The notes: generated from the sequence alone by a model not told the origin. A stretch of 64,000 nt of DNA from Siphonodentalium dalli (GCA_032622095.1 CP136068.1:56628025-56692024); one strand, 5' to 3'; counted from the first letter of the stretch, positions 46,904 through 59,053 are shown. A program made the numbers and translations.

Positions 46904-48091
46904 ATCTACGAACTAATATAACATTCAGAATCGATACATGCATGATTTATTTGCAAAGCCAACATTTAATTTGCAACAAGCAATAACATATATACATAAT
47001 ATCCCATAACATACGTCATAGCAATAACAATACATACAAATGACATCTAACGTGGTAACTTTTTAAAAGATTGTTTTATAGATATGCTTACCCCTTTAAG
47101 AAGGCTGAAATTTTCTTTCAATTAACAGTAAACAATGGACATAGGATCACAAAGTGATATTCGTCGCAAGGACTGTTTTCACATAAAGCATATCTTAAAT
47201 TGTCTGCGGAATTTGTGGTTGATTAGCTCCGACCCTACATATGACATGCAATATCTTGGACTATGCTAGTGTACTGTATTTTATTTAAATCAATATAGGA
47301 TATCTAAGAAGTTCGGCATAAACCATGTAATTTGGCGTACTAGATTTTGCACACTGAAGTAAAAACTTTGCAAAACTTTAAATGAAGCGTCTCTAAAATC
47401 TGGACTTTTTCAAAACACTACACTACCATATATAACATAATAGGCATAACCATAGAGTCAAATAACTTGAATCAAATATCTAAACGTAACATCAGTTTTG
47501 AGTTTTATTCAGTAGACCGTACATTAAAATTGCTTTCGGTGTGGTAATTGTGGTATCCATTGAAGAAGAATTTAATACTAAGGTATATTCCTCAAACGTG
47601 CTTATAATTGTAACATAGTGTAGCAGTACAGTGTTTACACAAGCACTCATAATTGTTTCCCAGAAGGCATTTAGGGAACTATTGCATGTTGTGTACAGTT
47701 ACCTGTTAATTGGTTGTTTATTTACACAATGAAGAACCAAACATACATGCATTGGTTCTTCATTTTATTCATCGTTTGATTCTCCTACTGGCACAAACCA
47801 GGGAGCCAGTTTGGTTTCCAGGGGGAACCAATTTTTCTCTGTGTATACAGAGCTCGTGGCAGTAACTGTGCCGTCCCTGTTTCATTTGAATATGAGATAA
47901 TTTTCCTAGACAATTTCTAACACTTCTGGCAGGTGCAACTACGATAATCAACGGAGCGACATACACAAGGAGATATCAGTTCCTGTGTCTATTAAGTCCA
48001 AGCCTTTCAGGTCTGCTTGTCAATCGACACAACAGCAAAGCAATCTCCAAACTTATAGGGATGACATATTATATACTATACTCCCCATAAG
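46904..48091. other. conserved non-coding block of copy B with empty LINE site
   Basis: Collinear with copy A apart from missing 34873-35222, the missing LINE (empty joint at about 47300-47303) and missing 37168-37303. No gene is recognised. Confidence 0.6.
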
Positions 48092-48894
48092 CAGGGCCGT
48101 AGGAATCTATAAATATTGGGGGGATATCCACACGAGAGAGGGTACCATATTTCGGATTAAAACCATAAAAATAATTAACATTATTCCATCGCTTAAATTA
48201 ACACTTATTCTGACTACAACTGTACTTAAGTCTTCAACAAACAAATTAATTTCATATTGATTTTAATTGCGAAGAAACAATGTTTGTCTCTCGTTCATAA
48301 CTTCATATAAGTATGAATGCACAATAGTCCATTAAATGTCATACAATCCAAACGTATAGTATCCAGACGAGCATCATTCCCATGAACAAATTCATTTGAA
48401 ACCACTTTCATGTCGATATTGTCAAGTCGTTCTCTATATATGTAACACACCATCAAGTGATTCAAACGGTCTTGACTCACAGTGGACCTTAAGTGGTTCT
48501 TCATCCTTCTTAATGTGCTGAAAGATCGTTCGCTCGTCGCGTTCGTTGCAGGTATACTTACTATGCTATCGCGAGGATCTTTAATAAAGTTACTACATCA
48601 CTCATCAACTTTCTCGGACCATGCACCATTTCTTGGAAATGTTTGAGGATGTCATTCCGCGTATGAAACAACAGATTTAAAGAATGAACCCCATCCGTGT
48701 GATACTATATATAAGACACTATTTCCTATAGAGTATACTATATATTTTGTTTTTATGCAAACTGTACGGGCGGAAAATGTGATTGGTTAGGTTGAATAAA
48801 TAAGAAATACAGTTTAAGTGTTGACCATTTTCTGGAAATGGGGGGGGGGGGTATTTACCCCCTTACCCCCCCCCCCCCGGTTCCTACGTCCCTG
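48092..48894. mobile_element. hAT element with transposase remnant (copy B), 803 bp
   Basis: The ends are CAGGGCCGTAGGAATC and GGTTCCTACGTCCCTG, with the same 8-bp TSD CCCATAAG (48084-48091, 48895-48902) as copy A. This shows the insertion predates the duplication. It is not interrupted by the second hAT. Confidence 0.93.
48295..48602 (-). pseudogene. hAT transposase, C-terminal dimerisation domain remnant
   Basis: A continuous minus-strand frame reads FIKDPRDSIVSIPATNATSE, RSFSTLRRMKNHLRST, SQDRLNHLMVCYIYRERLD and ends at TAA 48295-48297. The P.TNA.SERSFS.LRR.KN.LR pattern is the conserved hAT C-terminal domain used for transposase dimerisation, as in ZMYM- and PRKRIP-like hAT proteins. The catalytic core and BED zinc finger are missing. 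The copy A equivalent is split at 38065-39236. Confidence 0.88.
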
Positions 48895-49192
48895 CCCATA
48901 AGAAATATCGGTTTTCATTCCACCGTCCTGGGAATTTCCCTTTTTTATTTCTTGAACATATAGTCGCGTACTGTTTATGGATTTTTGTACTGGCTCGTTA
49001 TTGACAACGTCGTTCCTATTTACGGTAGTCCCCTTACGTGAATACACTTATCACTTAGTTGGATCAATACGAATTGCAAATGATCCACAAAAATTGGACA
49101 CAAACCCCATTAGGTTAGAATTTATGGAAGTTTAATGTGTCGAAGTCCTGCCAGGACCAGTTGCGTTGTGTAATTTATCATCGAGTACCGGT

Positions 49193-49570
49193 GTAACAGG
49201 ATATCTCCCCCCCCCCCCCTGGATATCTTCCCCCGCCGGTGGGGAAGATATCCTAGGATATCTCCCCCCCCCCACCCTGGATATCTCCCCAATTTTTTTT
49301 ATTTTAAAAAAAAAAGTGACAAAATTATTGTTTTCACGAATTTGATTGTCTGTTCATTGACCAGAAAAAAGTTTTTTTTTAATTCAATATTTTTTACTTT
49401 TCTTTCAATTGTCCAGGCTTGGATATTCCACCACCCACCACCCCCCCCCCACCCAGCACCTGGGGGGGGGGGAGATGTCCATGTCAGGATATCTCCCCCC
49501 CCCACCCAGCACCTACATGACAAAAAATTAATCTTATGGTTTTATCGCTCGTTTTGCTTTATATAGTCAT
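49193..49570. repeat. irregular start of the hairpin satellite
   Basis: Several GGATATCTCCCCCC and GGGGAAGATATCC segments form palindromes around 49198-49295, followed by a diverged unit. A plus-strand open frame here only reflects C- and G-tracts. Confidence 0.7.
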
Positions 49571-52500
49571 GAAACAGCGAGAAATTAACTTCTTCTGAGA
49601 ACAAGTTGTTTGAGTCAGGGTTTGGGGTGGGGGGGGGGAGATGTCCAGGTCAGGATATCTCCCCCCCCCCCCACCCAGCACCTACATGACAAAAACAAAA
49701 TATTATGGTTTTATTGCTTGTTTTGCTTTATATAGTCATGAAACAACGAGAAATTAATTTCTTCTGAGAACAAGTTTTTTGAGTCAGGGTTTGGGTGGGG
49801 GGGAAGATGTCCAGGTCAGGATATTCCCCCCCCCCCCCACCCAGCACCTACATGACAAAAAAATTATCTTATGGTTTTATCGCTCGTTTTGCTTTATATA
49901 GTCATGAAACAGCGAGAAATTAACTTCTTCTGAGAACAAGTTTTTTGAGTCAGGGTTTGGGGTGGGGGGGGGGGGGATGGAGATGTCCAGGTCAGGATAT
50001 CTTCCCCCCACCTAGCACCTACATGACAAAAAAATAATCTTATGGTTTTATCGCTTGTTTTGCTTTATATAGTCATGATACAGCGAGAAATTAACTTCTT
50101 CTGAGAACAAGTTTTTTGAGTCAGGGTTTTGGGTGGGGGGGGGGGGGAGATCTCCAGGTCAAGATATCCCCCCCCCCCCACCCAGCACCTACATGATAAA
50201 AAAATAATCTTATGGTGTTATCGCTTGTTTTGCTTTATATAGTCATGAAACAGCGATAAATTAACTTCTTCTGAGAACAAGTTGTTTGAGTCAGGGTTTG
50301 GGTGGGGGGGGGGGGAGATGTCCAGGTCAGGATATCTCCCCCCCCCCACCCACCCAGCACCTACATGACAAAAAAATAATCTTATTGTTTTATCGCTTGT
50401 TTTGCTTTATATAGTCATGAAACAGCGAGAAATTAACTTCTTCTGAGAACAAGTTTTTTGAGTCAGGGTTGGGGTGGGTGGGGGGAAATGTCCAGGTCAG
50501 GATATCTCCCACCCCCCCCCCCCCCAGCACCTACATGACAAAAAAATAATCTTGTGGTTTTATCGCTTGTTTTGCTTTATATAGTCATGAAACAGCGAGA
50601 AATTAACTTCTTCTGAGAACAAGTTGTTTGAGTCAGGGTTTGGGTGGGGGGGGGAGATGTCCAGGTCAGGATATCTCCCCCCCCCCCCACCCAGCACCTA
50701 CATGACAAAAAAATAATCTTATGGTTTTATCGCTTGTTTTGCTTTATATAGTCATGAAACAGCGAGAAATTAACTTCTTCTGAGAACAAGTTGTTTGAGT
50801 CAGGGTTTGGGTGGGGGGGAGATGTCCAGGTCAGGATATCTCCCCCCCCCCCCCACCCAGCACCTACATGACAAAAAAATAATCTTATGGTTTTATCGCT
50901 CGTTTTTGCTCTATATAGTCATGAAACAGCGAGAAATTAACTTCTTCTAAGAACAAGTTTTTTGAGTCAGGGTTCGGGGTGGGGGAGATGTCCAGGTCAG
51001 GATATCCCCCCCACCCAGCACCTACATGACAAAAAAATAATATTATGGTTTTATCGCTTTTTTTGCTTTATATAGTCATGAAACAGCGAGAAATTAACTT
51101 CTTCTGAGAACAAGTTTTTTGAGTCAGGGTTGGGGTGGTTGGGGGGAAATGTCCAGGTCAGGATATCTCCCCCCCCCCCCCACCCAGCACCTACATGACA
51201 AAAAAATAATCTTATGGTTTTATCGCTTGTTTTGCTTTATATAGTCATGAAACAGCGAGAAATTAACTTCTTCTGAGAACAAGTTTTTTGAGTCAGGGTT
51301 GGGGTAGTTGGGGGGAGATGTCCAGGTCAGGATATCTCCCCCCCCCCCCCCACCCAGCACCTACATGACAAAAAAATAATCTTATGGTTTTATCGCTCGT
51401 TTTTGCTCTATATAGTCATGAAACAGCGAGAAATTAACTTCTTCTAAGAACAAGTTTTTTGAGTCAGGGTTCGGGGTGGGGGAGATGTCCAGGTCAGGAT
51501 ATCCCCCCCCCACCCAGCACCTACATGACAAAAAAATAATATTATGGTTTTATCGCTTTTTTTGCTTTATATAGTCATGAAACAGCGAGAAATTAACTTC
51601 TTCTGAGAACAAGTTTTTCGAGTAAGGGTTGGGGTGGGTGGGGGGAAATGTCCAGGTCAGGATATTTCCCCCCCCCCCACCCAGCACCTACATGACAAAA
51701 AAATTATCTTATGGTTTTATCGCTCGTTTTGCTTTATATAGTCATGAAACAGCGAGAAATTAACTTCTTCTGAGAACAAGTTTTTTGAGTCAGGGTTTGG
51801 GGTGGGGGGGGGATGGAGATGTCCAGGTCAGGATATCTCCCCCCCCCCACCTAGCACCTACATGACAAAAAAATAATCTTATGGTTTTATCGCTTGTTTT
51901 GCTTTATATAGTCATGATACAGCGAGAAATTAACTTCTTCTGAGAACAAGTTTTTTGAGTCAGGGTTTTGGGTGGGGGGGGGGGGAGATCTCCAGGTCAA
52001 GATATCCCCCCCCCCCCACCCAGCACCTACATGATAAAAAAATAATCTTATGGTGTTATCGCTTGTTTTGCTTTATATAGTCATGAAACAGCGATAAATT
52101 AACTTCTTCTGAGAACAAGTTTTTTGAGTCAGGGTCTGGGGTGGGTGGGGGGGGGGGGGCAGATGTCCAGGTCAGGATATCTCCCCCCCCCCCCCCACCC
52201 AGCACCTACATGACAAAAAAATAATCTTATTGTTTTATCGCTTGTTTTGCTTTATATAGTCATGAAACAGCGAGAAATTAACTTCTTCTGAGAACAAGTT
52301 TTTTGAGTCAGGGTTGGGGTGGGTGGGGGGAAATGTCCAGGTCAGGATATCTTCCACCCCCCCCCCCCACCCAGCACCTACATGACAAAAAAATAATCTT
52401 ATGGTTTTATCGCTTGTTTTGCTTTATATAGTCATGAAACAGCGAGAAATTAACTTCTTCTGAGAACAAGTTGTTTGAGTCAGGGTTTGGGTGGGGGGGG

Positions 52501-53835
52501 GGGAGATGTCCAGGTCAGGATATCTCCCTCCCCCCCCACCCAGCACCTACATGACAAAAAAATAATCTTATGGTTTTATCGCTTGTTTTGCTTTATATAG
52601 TCATGAAACAGCGAGAAATTAACTTCTTCTGAGAACAAGTTGTTTGAGTCAGGGTTTGGGTGGGGGGGGGGGGGAGATGTCCAGGTCAGGATATCTCCCC
52701 CCCCCCCACCCAGCACCTACATGACAAAAAAATAATATTATGGTTTTATCGCTTTTTTTGCTTTATATAGTCATGAAACAGCGAGAAATTAACTTCTTCT
52801 GAGAACAAGTTTTTTGAGTCAGGGTTGGGGTGGTTGGGGGGAAATGTCCAGGTCAGGATATCTCCCCCCCCCCCCCCCCCACCCAGCACCTACATGACAA
52901 AAAAATAATCTTTTGGTTTTATCGCTTGTTTTGCTTTATATAGTCATGAAACAGCGAGAAATTAACTTCTTCTGAGAACAAGTTTTTCGAGTAAGGGTTG
53001 GGGTGGGTGGGGGGAAATGTTCAGGTCAGGATATCTTCCCCCCACCCAGCACCTACATGACTAAAAAATAATCTTATGGTTTTATCGCTTGTTTTGCTTT
53101 ATATAGTCATGAAACAGCGAGAAATTAACTTCTTCTGAGAACAAGTTTTTTGAGTCAGGGTTTGGGGTGGGGGGATGTCCATGTCAGAATATCTCCCCCC
53201 CCCCCACCCAGCACCTACATGACAAAAAAAAAATCTTATTGTTTTATCTCTTGTTTTGCTTTATATAGTCATGAAACAGCGAGAAATTAACTTCTTCGGA
53301 GAACAAGTTTTTTTGAGTCAGGGTTTGGGGTGGGGGGGAGATGTCCAGGTCAGGATATCTCCCCACCCCCCCCCCCCCCACCCAGCACCTACATGACAAA
53401 AAAATAATCTTATGGTTTTATCGCTTGTTTTGATATTTATATAGTCATGAAACAGCGAGAAATTAACTTCTTCTGAGAACAAGTTTTTTTTAGTCAGGGT
53501 TGGGGTGGGGTGGAAATGTCCAGGTCAGGATATCCCCCCCCCCCCCCCCCCCCCACCCAGCACCTACATGACAAAAAATAATCTTATGGTTTTATCGCTT
53601 GTTTTGCTTTATATAGTCATGAAACAGCGAGAAATTAACTTCTTCTGAGAACAAGTTGTTTGAGTCAGGGTTTGGGTGGGGGGGGAGATGTCCAGGTCAG
53701 GATATCTCCCCCCTACCCAGCACCTACATGATAAAAAAATAATCTTATGGTTTTATCGCTTGTTTTGCTTTATATAGTCATGAAACAGCGAGAATTTTTT
53801 TTTTAGTCAGAATTAAGGGGGTGGGGTGGAAATGT
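49571..53835. repeat. ~168-bp hairpin satellite, ~26 units
   Basis: Each unit has a constant part (GAAACAGCGAGAAATTAACT, TCTGAGAACAAGTT, GAGTCAGGGTT, AGCACCTACATGACAAAAAA, TTATCGCTTGTTTTGC) and a hairpin. In the hairpin a G tract plus GAGATGTCC faces GGATATCTCC plus a C tract across the loop AGGTCA. The stem is about 14 bp and longer where tracts are long; tract lengths vary from about 6 to 20. Counting the GAAACAGCGAG anchor gives about 26 units between 49571 and 53781. It ends in a truncated unit near 53810. Confidence 0.96.
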
Positions 53836-54893
53836 CCAGGTTCACACCTAGGAGATATTTCATCTAATGTTTTTCTCTGGTTATCTGCTTCAAATACAGC
53901 ACAGTTACGAGAAATTCAATCAACTGTTTAAAGCTTAGGTGGAGTTAATTTAGGTGGGGAGATGGATAGATATAGTCAAAATGTAGTCAAAAGCACGATG
54001 GGGTGACTTTGTAGAGATTTTTGGTTTGGTCATTGAAGGATGGTGTTGGGAAAGATGGAGGATGGGTAATGAAAGGGACACATCCCTAACCCTGGCTTTC
54101 TTACTCAACTCAATTTACGTCTGGATTTGTTGGATTGGGGTGTAAGTTTGGGGAGATTGAATTGGAAATATGTGTTGACATGATTAAGGATGAAGATAAA
54201 TAACTGCAAACTTTAGATATATTTATTTAATATATTACTATACTCATATACAAGAGAGTGTTGAAACAGTAACAATGTGTACAAGCAGAAACATTGACAA
54301 AAATGAGACCAACAAGCAAAAAGAAGAAAAAAAATTAACAAACAACAATGGGATGCAGTATTCCATGAAAAACTTGCCCTGTTTTAAAACCCCTGTTTCA
54401 GAAGAAACAACATACTTAACATTTATTCTTATGTTTATGATGTTTTGGTTTTGGTTAATAGTTTTCATTATAGTTTTGCTATTCATACCTCAGAAATTAT
54501 TTTTTATCTCAATTTTTGATTCAGTCATTTGGATCTCAAAATCTCAATGCATAAAGGAATAACTACCAAAATTACTGCTAATGTAACATTAATAGTAGAT
54601 ATAGTAGTTATCAGGAAGCTTCACTGTGAAATGGGAAGAAGTGCTTATCTGATTTTTCTCAGTTTGGTAGCAATGTCTTTGATACATTAAACATATGAGG
54701 GGGGGATTTTTTTTATCAGAAAAGACACATATCAGAAATTGCAAATACCACTGTTCAAATATGATTCAGACATATGTTTTGGATGCTCAATGATTGTGAG
54801 TTTACTAAACACCTAAATGCAAGTGGAATAAAATATGTATTACTGTACTGTAATTTTTGCATAAAAATTCCCTCAAATGTTTTCATAAAAATG
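53836..54893. other. unique DNA, no supported gene
   Basis: Short open frames on both strands around 54244-54562 include a hydrophobic stretch but have no start context, splice sites or family match. Confidence 0.4.
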
Positions 54894-55203
54894 TAAGGTA
54901 CTCAATCCGATCAGAGGGTCCTAAATTACTATTTCTTTGGCATGGGGGGGGGTAAAAAATATTTGATTTGAGTCGAGGAACCCACCCATCCAAGCTCAGA
55001 GTGATTAGATATTGATGTTTGAAGTTTGCTGTTTCTATTGTATAGTAACCACTTGATTTTCGAATTATCAATAGAAACAGAAAATTTCAAACATCGATAT
55101 CTAATCACTCTGAGCTTTGATGGGTGGGTTCCTCGACTTGAATCAAATATTTTTGAAAGAAATAGTAATTTAGAAGCATCTGATCAGATTGAGTACCTTT
55201 AAA
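54894..55203. repeat. palindromic MITE, ~310 bp
   Basis: AAGGTACTCAATCCGATCAG at the left returns as CTGATCAGATTGAGTACCTT at the right. Long inner arms (GAGTCGAGGAACCCACCCAT, CTCAGAGTGATTAGATAT, GTTTCTATTG) surround a 45-bp centre. A decayed copy lies at 21238-21579. The TSD is not clear. Confidence 0.85.
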
Positions 55204-55331
55204 CTCTTACATTTGGAGCCAATTGTGAAAGGACAACCTGCCACATCAGAATGAGCAAACATTTCAAGATGATAAAATATGCTATTTACTATTTCATGAA
55301 TGATGAACTTGAATGAAGTTCCTACTCTACT

Positions 55332-56431
55332 TTATAATGAAATGCATTTATATGGTAACTTTGACACATTCAGAGACTGTGGACAATGTGCAATATAACC
55401 TTTACTGAAACAGTTCGCTAAGTGAAATCTCATCTTGGATGAACACAAACTCAGTCCTGACACATCTCCATTCAAGACATGGAAAGCATGCGCAACTGCA
55501 AAAAGTCCACAGTCCGATGTGTTCAGTTGTCTAGTTGTTTCTGCGAAAACAATCTTTGGTTTCTCTGTTTGTAGTAAGTCTTTAATTAGTAGCCTGAGGG
55601 TAGGTGACAGAGATCTGCACAGACTGTCATAAACTTCAATAGTTCCAGGTTCACATCCTACTGTAGAAAAGGTGACCCAGTGATTGCCAGATGAGTTGAT
55701 TATCTGAACAAATTCAGATTGAGGAATATCATATGAATTTGCCGCATACACTGCACAGTTTTTAAGTCCATCAACATTTGGAAATTTGTCCTTCAACAGA
55801 ATCTGTGCCATGTTTATATGGTTGTCGGATAACCATTCACCTCGCAGTAAGTCTTTCTTTTCAGTGGTGCTCAGATGAACTTCTCTAATTTCCGAGGACT
55901 GTTTGCCACCACTCTCTGATACACTCAGTATACAAATCTCACTCTCACTCTCTGCCCGAATCTCGCTCTCACTCTCTGATGATGAATTGTTCTCACTCGC
56001 TGCTGCTGGTTCGATGTACTCTTTCAGACGAGTAATGTTGACCGATGTCTTCAGCTCTCGACCATTGCTGTTCTTGAGTCGGTACACATTGTCTTTTATT
56101 ACTTCTGAAATTTCATATGGGCCAGTCCACCTAAAGTCTAGCTTGCCACCTGCTCTATTTGAATTCTTCATGGCCTTCATCAGAACTTTCTGTCCAGGTT
56201 GGAAGGGCTGGAAATTCTGGCGCTTGTCGTAGTTGCGTTTCTGTCTTATCTGTGCCTTTCTTATATTCTCCATGGCCTGGCTATTTACGGTGTCGCGTAG
56301 TTTGGCCATCTGCTCGATAGTTTCTTCCACAGGAGCTGAAGTTGGTGGATGGCTATCTGCTACATCTGAAGCATTGGTTTCAATTGGTAGTCTTGGATGC
56401 CTTCCATATAGTAAGAAAAAAGGAGTATAAC
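55332..56431 (-). CDS. exon 6: integrase C-terminus, GPY/F domain and Ulp1-like protease
   Basis: The acceptor ATTTTTCAG precedes an open 366-codon exon that ends TAA at 55332-55334. It begins YTPFFLLYGRHPRLPI, the end of the integrase region, then an RQKRNYDKR helix and a GPY/F module (GQKVLMKAMKN, FRWTGPYEISEV, YRLKN, VNITRLKEY). A Ser/Glu-rich linker follows. The protease has H in GNHWVTF, D in VYDSL, Q in RQLNTS and C in DCGLF, about 57 residues between H and C, which fits the H-D-Q-C arrangement of Ulp1/SENP peptidases. Counting from the GTG at 56330 as residue 1, these are H217, D235, Q268 and C274. The exon is undamaged. Such domains cleave SUMO-like or other ubiquitin-like tags; the substrate here is unknown. 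Confidence 0.9.
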
Positions 56432-57640
56432 CTGAAAAATAAATATTTAATTAAGAATAAACAAAATGCATATGAGGAATATAACAATGAAATCTGTCTT
56501 GATGCCTGTTCAATATGAAAGATTGTGAACACAATAAAGATTGACGAAACATTCACTTAGTACAATGTATTTTGATGACAGAATTGCTTTTACAATATAA
56601 GTACCGTGAATTATCAGAAAGAGTATTAATTTAAAATTAGTCACAAATCTAGTGATCTTTCTCCTCAGAAAACAATATAAATCATATTTATCACACGTGT
56701 TTGCCATCATATTTTTCATCACTTTTCATCAAAATAAATATTTGATGGTCCAGTTCAATGAAATTAAGCTTTTTATTTGTTTGACTACTAATGACAATGC
56801 ATTCGAATCCAATATAAAGGCTGCTTTGTTTCAGGGCTGGAGTTGGGGCACAGGCTATTTTCTATACTTTGAAAAAGTGGGAGCCTTTTTCTGAACCTAC
56901 TCTGTCAAGTAACTTTGTTTCCAACTGAATGAAGCCCATGCAAAAATTTGTTCGAAACATTTTTAACAATTTCCCCTCAAAACATATTTGTCACCGACAC
57001 TTATATATTTGAATATCATATAAAGCGTTCTTTTACAGACTCGACTTCAACAAAATCACACTCGACCATTTACAGATTTTTCAAACCAACACCTAAAATT
57101 TCAGGAACAAAGTTTTAATTCTGATTGAAAATGATAAATAAGCTGAAGAGGCATCAAGCTGTTTCTTTTGAGTATTTTTACCAAGAGATATACCAAATTT
57201 CAATATAGATCTCCAGAATGACTTGGGTTTATTTTAAATTGTCAGATGAGCAATATGTGGATAATTTCCTTTGAAAACTGTCAAAAAATTATATATTTTA
57301 AATTTGACATCCAAATAAATTAATCAAATCAAAGATTTAGAGATGCATTATCTGATCTAAGATTTATAAATTCTTGAGTTACAGGGTTGATAATTGTTTT
57401 TGAGCAAAGATTCAGTGCAATGTCCAACATCAGTAATCATCTGATTTTGATACATGTTTTATTCCACCACATCTTGGATGTCACAGAGAGCTACAGACGC
57501 AAATAAATGGTACATGTATTGTCATCTTACCTAATGCAATTCAGGCCTCAGACTGTAATATTGTGAGGTAAATATAAACATATGAAGGTGAATAATTTTG
57601 ATTGGATAATGCCCTTCTAAAAATCTTTTTAAATATTTAC
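56432..57640 (-). other. intron 5 of the integrase gene, with a dispersed repeat
   Basis: AT-rich intron. 56737-56900 is homologous to 59525-59695 in intron 2; both share CAGTTC-ATGAAATTAAGC, TGACAATGCATT and a run ending TTTTTCTGAA or TTTTTCTAAA. It has no gene of its own. Confidence 0.75.
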
Positions 57641-57779
57641 CTGTTGATGCATGAACTGATGTTCTGTAGGCAAACATAACACCTTCTAGGATATCTACCC
57701 ACTGATCTTACTTGTCTTCAAGATGCTTCAGTAAGCATTTCTGTGTGGTCTGGTTTTGCCTCTCTGCCAACCCATTTGC
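57641..57779 (-). CDS. exon 5: integrase core with catalytic Glu, contains a stop
   Basis: Between TTTAATTACAG and CAACAG|GTAAAT. It reads ANGLAERQNQTTQKCLL, KHLEDK, a TAA at 57708-57710, then DQWVDILEGVMFAYRTSVH. The E of AER is the third catalytic acid of the DDE triad. The exon is 139 nt and keeps phase; only the stop disables it. Confidence 0.88.
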
Positions 57780-59053
57780 CTGTAATTAAAAAGAAAACTT
57801 CAGCTTCAATGGAGATATTTTTTTTATTAATCTCAGAAAAATCCTAAGCATTTGGATGAAAATGTAAGGTGAATTTTTAGAAGACTAACAATTCCATGCT
57901 GGTTTAAAAAAAAGATTCCACAGTAGTTGTATTGGGAAAGATTTCATGCTACTCTATTGTTCAGTGAGGCTAAACATTATAATTGGAATGTCCATTTTTG
58001 GTTTATGTCTGTCAAGCCGTATACGTGCGTTTCCAATATGGTTACATAGATGAGGGAATTATAACCTTAATTGCACAAGCTTTTGGTAATATGAACACAA
58101 GCTACTGGAGCCAAGTATGTGTGGAAAAGCATGCATGTTTTAGAAACAGACTATGGGAAAGAAAATTAATATGCATAATAAATTTCTTTGAATTGTACGC
58201 TATGAAAATGAATACAAAGTAGAGGTATGAGCCAGATGAACACAATGAGTTGAGTTCAGTGAATTATCATATAGAACTAAATATGTCATGGAGAGAGAAA
58301 AAAATGTGAAAAAAAGAGAGAGATATGAACACAACAGCCAATAAAAGTGAGCGGGGGGGGGGAGATTATATTTAACAGCCATAATTAAAATATACCTAGA
58401 CGATATTGATAAAAAATACTGCGGAAGGAGATTTAAATAGCTCTACTACATATAAAATCATGTTTATTGAAAATAAAAAAATTTAATTGAATATTATCAG
58501 AGACTACATTTCTCAAGAAAACAGATGTCACAATTGATGTGGGGCTTCATGACTTTAAAATGGTTCAAGATGCTAAGGAAATCTAACCTGTGGATGATAG
58601 GCACTGGTGATGCGATGATCCACACCAGTTAATTTATGGAGCTCAGCTTGGAGTTCGTTGACAAACTCCCTTCCCTGGTCTGATATCATGATTTGTGGGC
58701 AGCCATGCTTGCATATAAGGCTGTAGAGAAACTTTGCGACACTGACGGCTGTTTTGTCTTTAGTGGCATGGCCTCTGGCCATTTTGTGAAGTAGTCTATT
58801 GCAGTAACTGGAAAAAAGATAACATCTTTAATTTTTACTGATTTATTTACATTATGCACTTAATAAGAATGAAAATAATCAAAGTATATCTATTTACGAA
58901 TAAAAGTTTCTTAAAATAGTTTAATCAATTAATTAGATTAATTATTTGTTGCTGTCAATTATAACCCAGATGTGAATTAAATTACTAAATCTTTTTAAAA
59001 ATGTGGATGAAATCGATAAAATTTGAAATATGCAAAACAATAAAAAAAATTAC
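57780..59053 (-). other. introns 3 and 4 of the integrase gene
   Basis: 57780-58587 (intron 4) and 58808-59053 (intron 3) flank exon 4. They are AT-rich with proper GT and AG ends. Nothing else is recognised in them apart from a GA-rich run and a G tract near 58345-58362. Confidence 0.75.
58588..58807 (-). CDS. exon 4: integrase core with second catalytic Asp, frameshifted
   Basis: Between TTTTTTCCAG and CCACAG|GTTAGA. It reads TAIDYFTKWPEA in one frame and then HATKDKTAVSVAKFLYSL, CKHGCPQIMISDQGREFVNE, TSAYHPQ in another. The 220-nt length is one short of phase, in agreement with a single-base deletion near 58770. The D in SDQG is catalytic. Confidence 0.88.

Larger units (their letters stand above)
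41848..49192 (+). repeat. segmental duplication, copy B
   Basis: Direct copy of 29965-39743 in the same orientation. It starts inside four units of the 65-bp satellite (41848-42104) and ends at GAGTACCGGT (49192), where the hairpin satellite begins. B-specific material is the two Helitrons (42217-43621), about 16 more 49-bp units, and about 240 bp inside the hAT element. Confidence 0.95.

Noticed and set aside
54244-54562. Overlapping ORFs on both strands with a membrane-like stretch
   Set aside because: Mutually overlapping frames in AT-rich DNA without supporting features.
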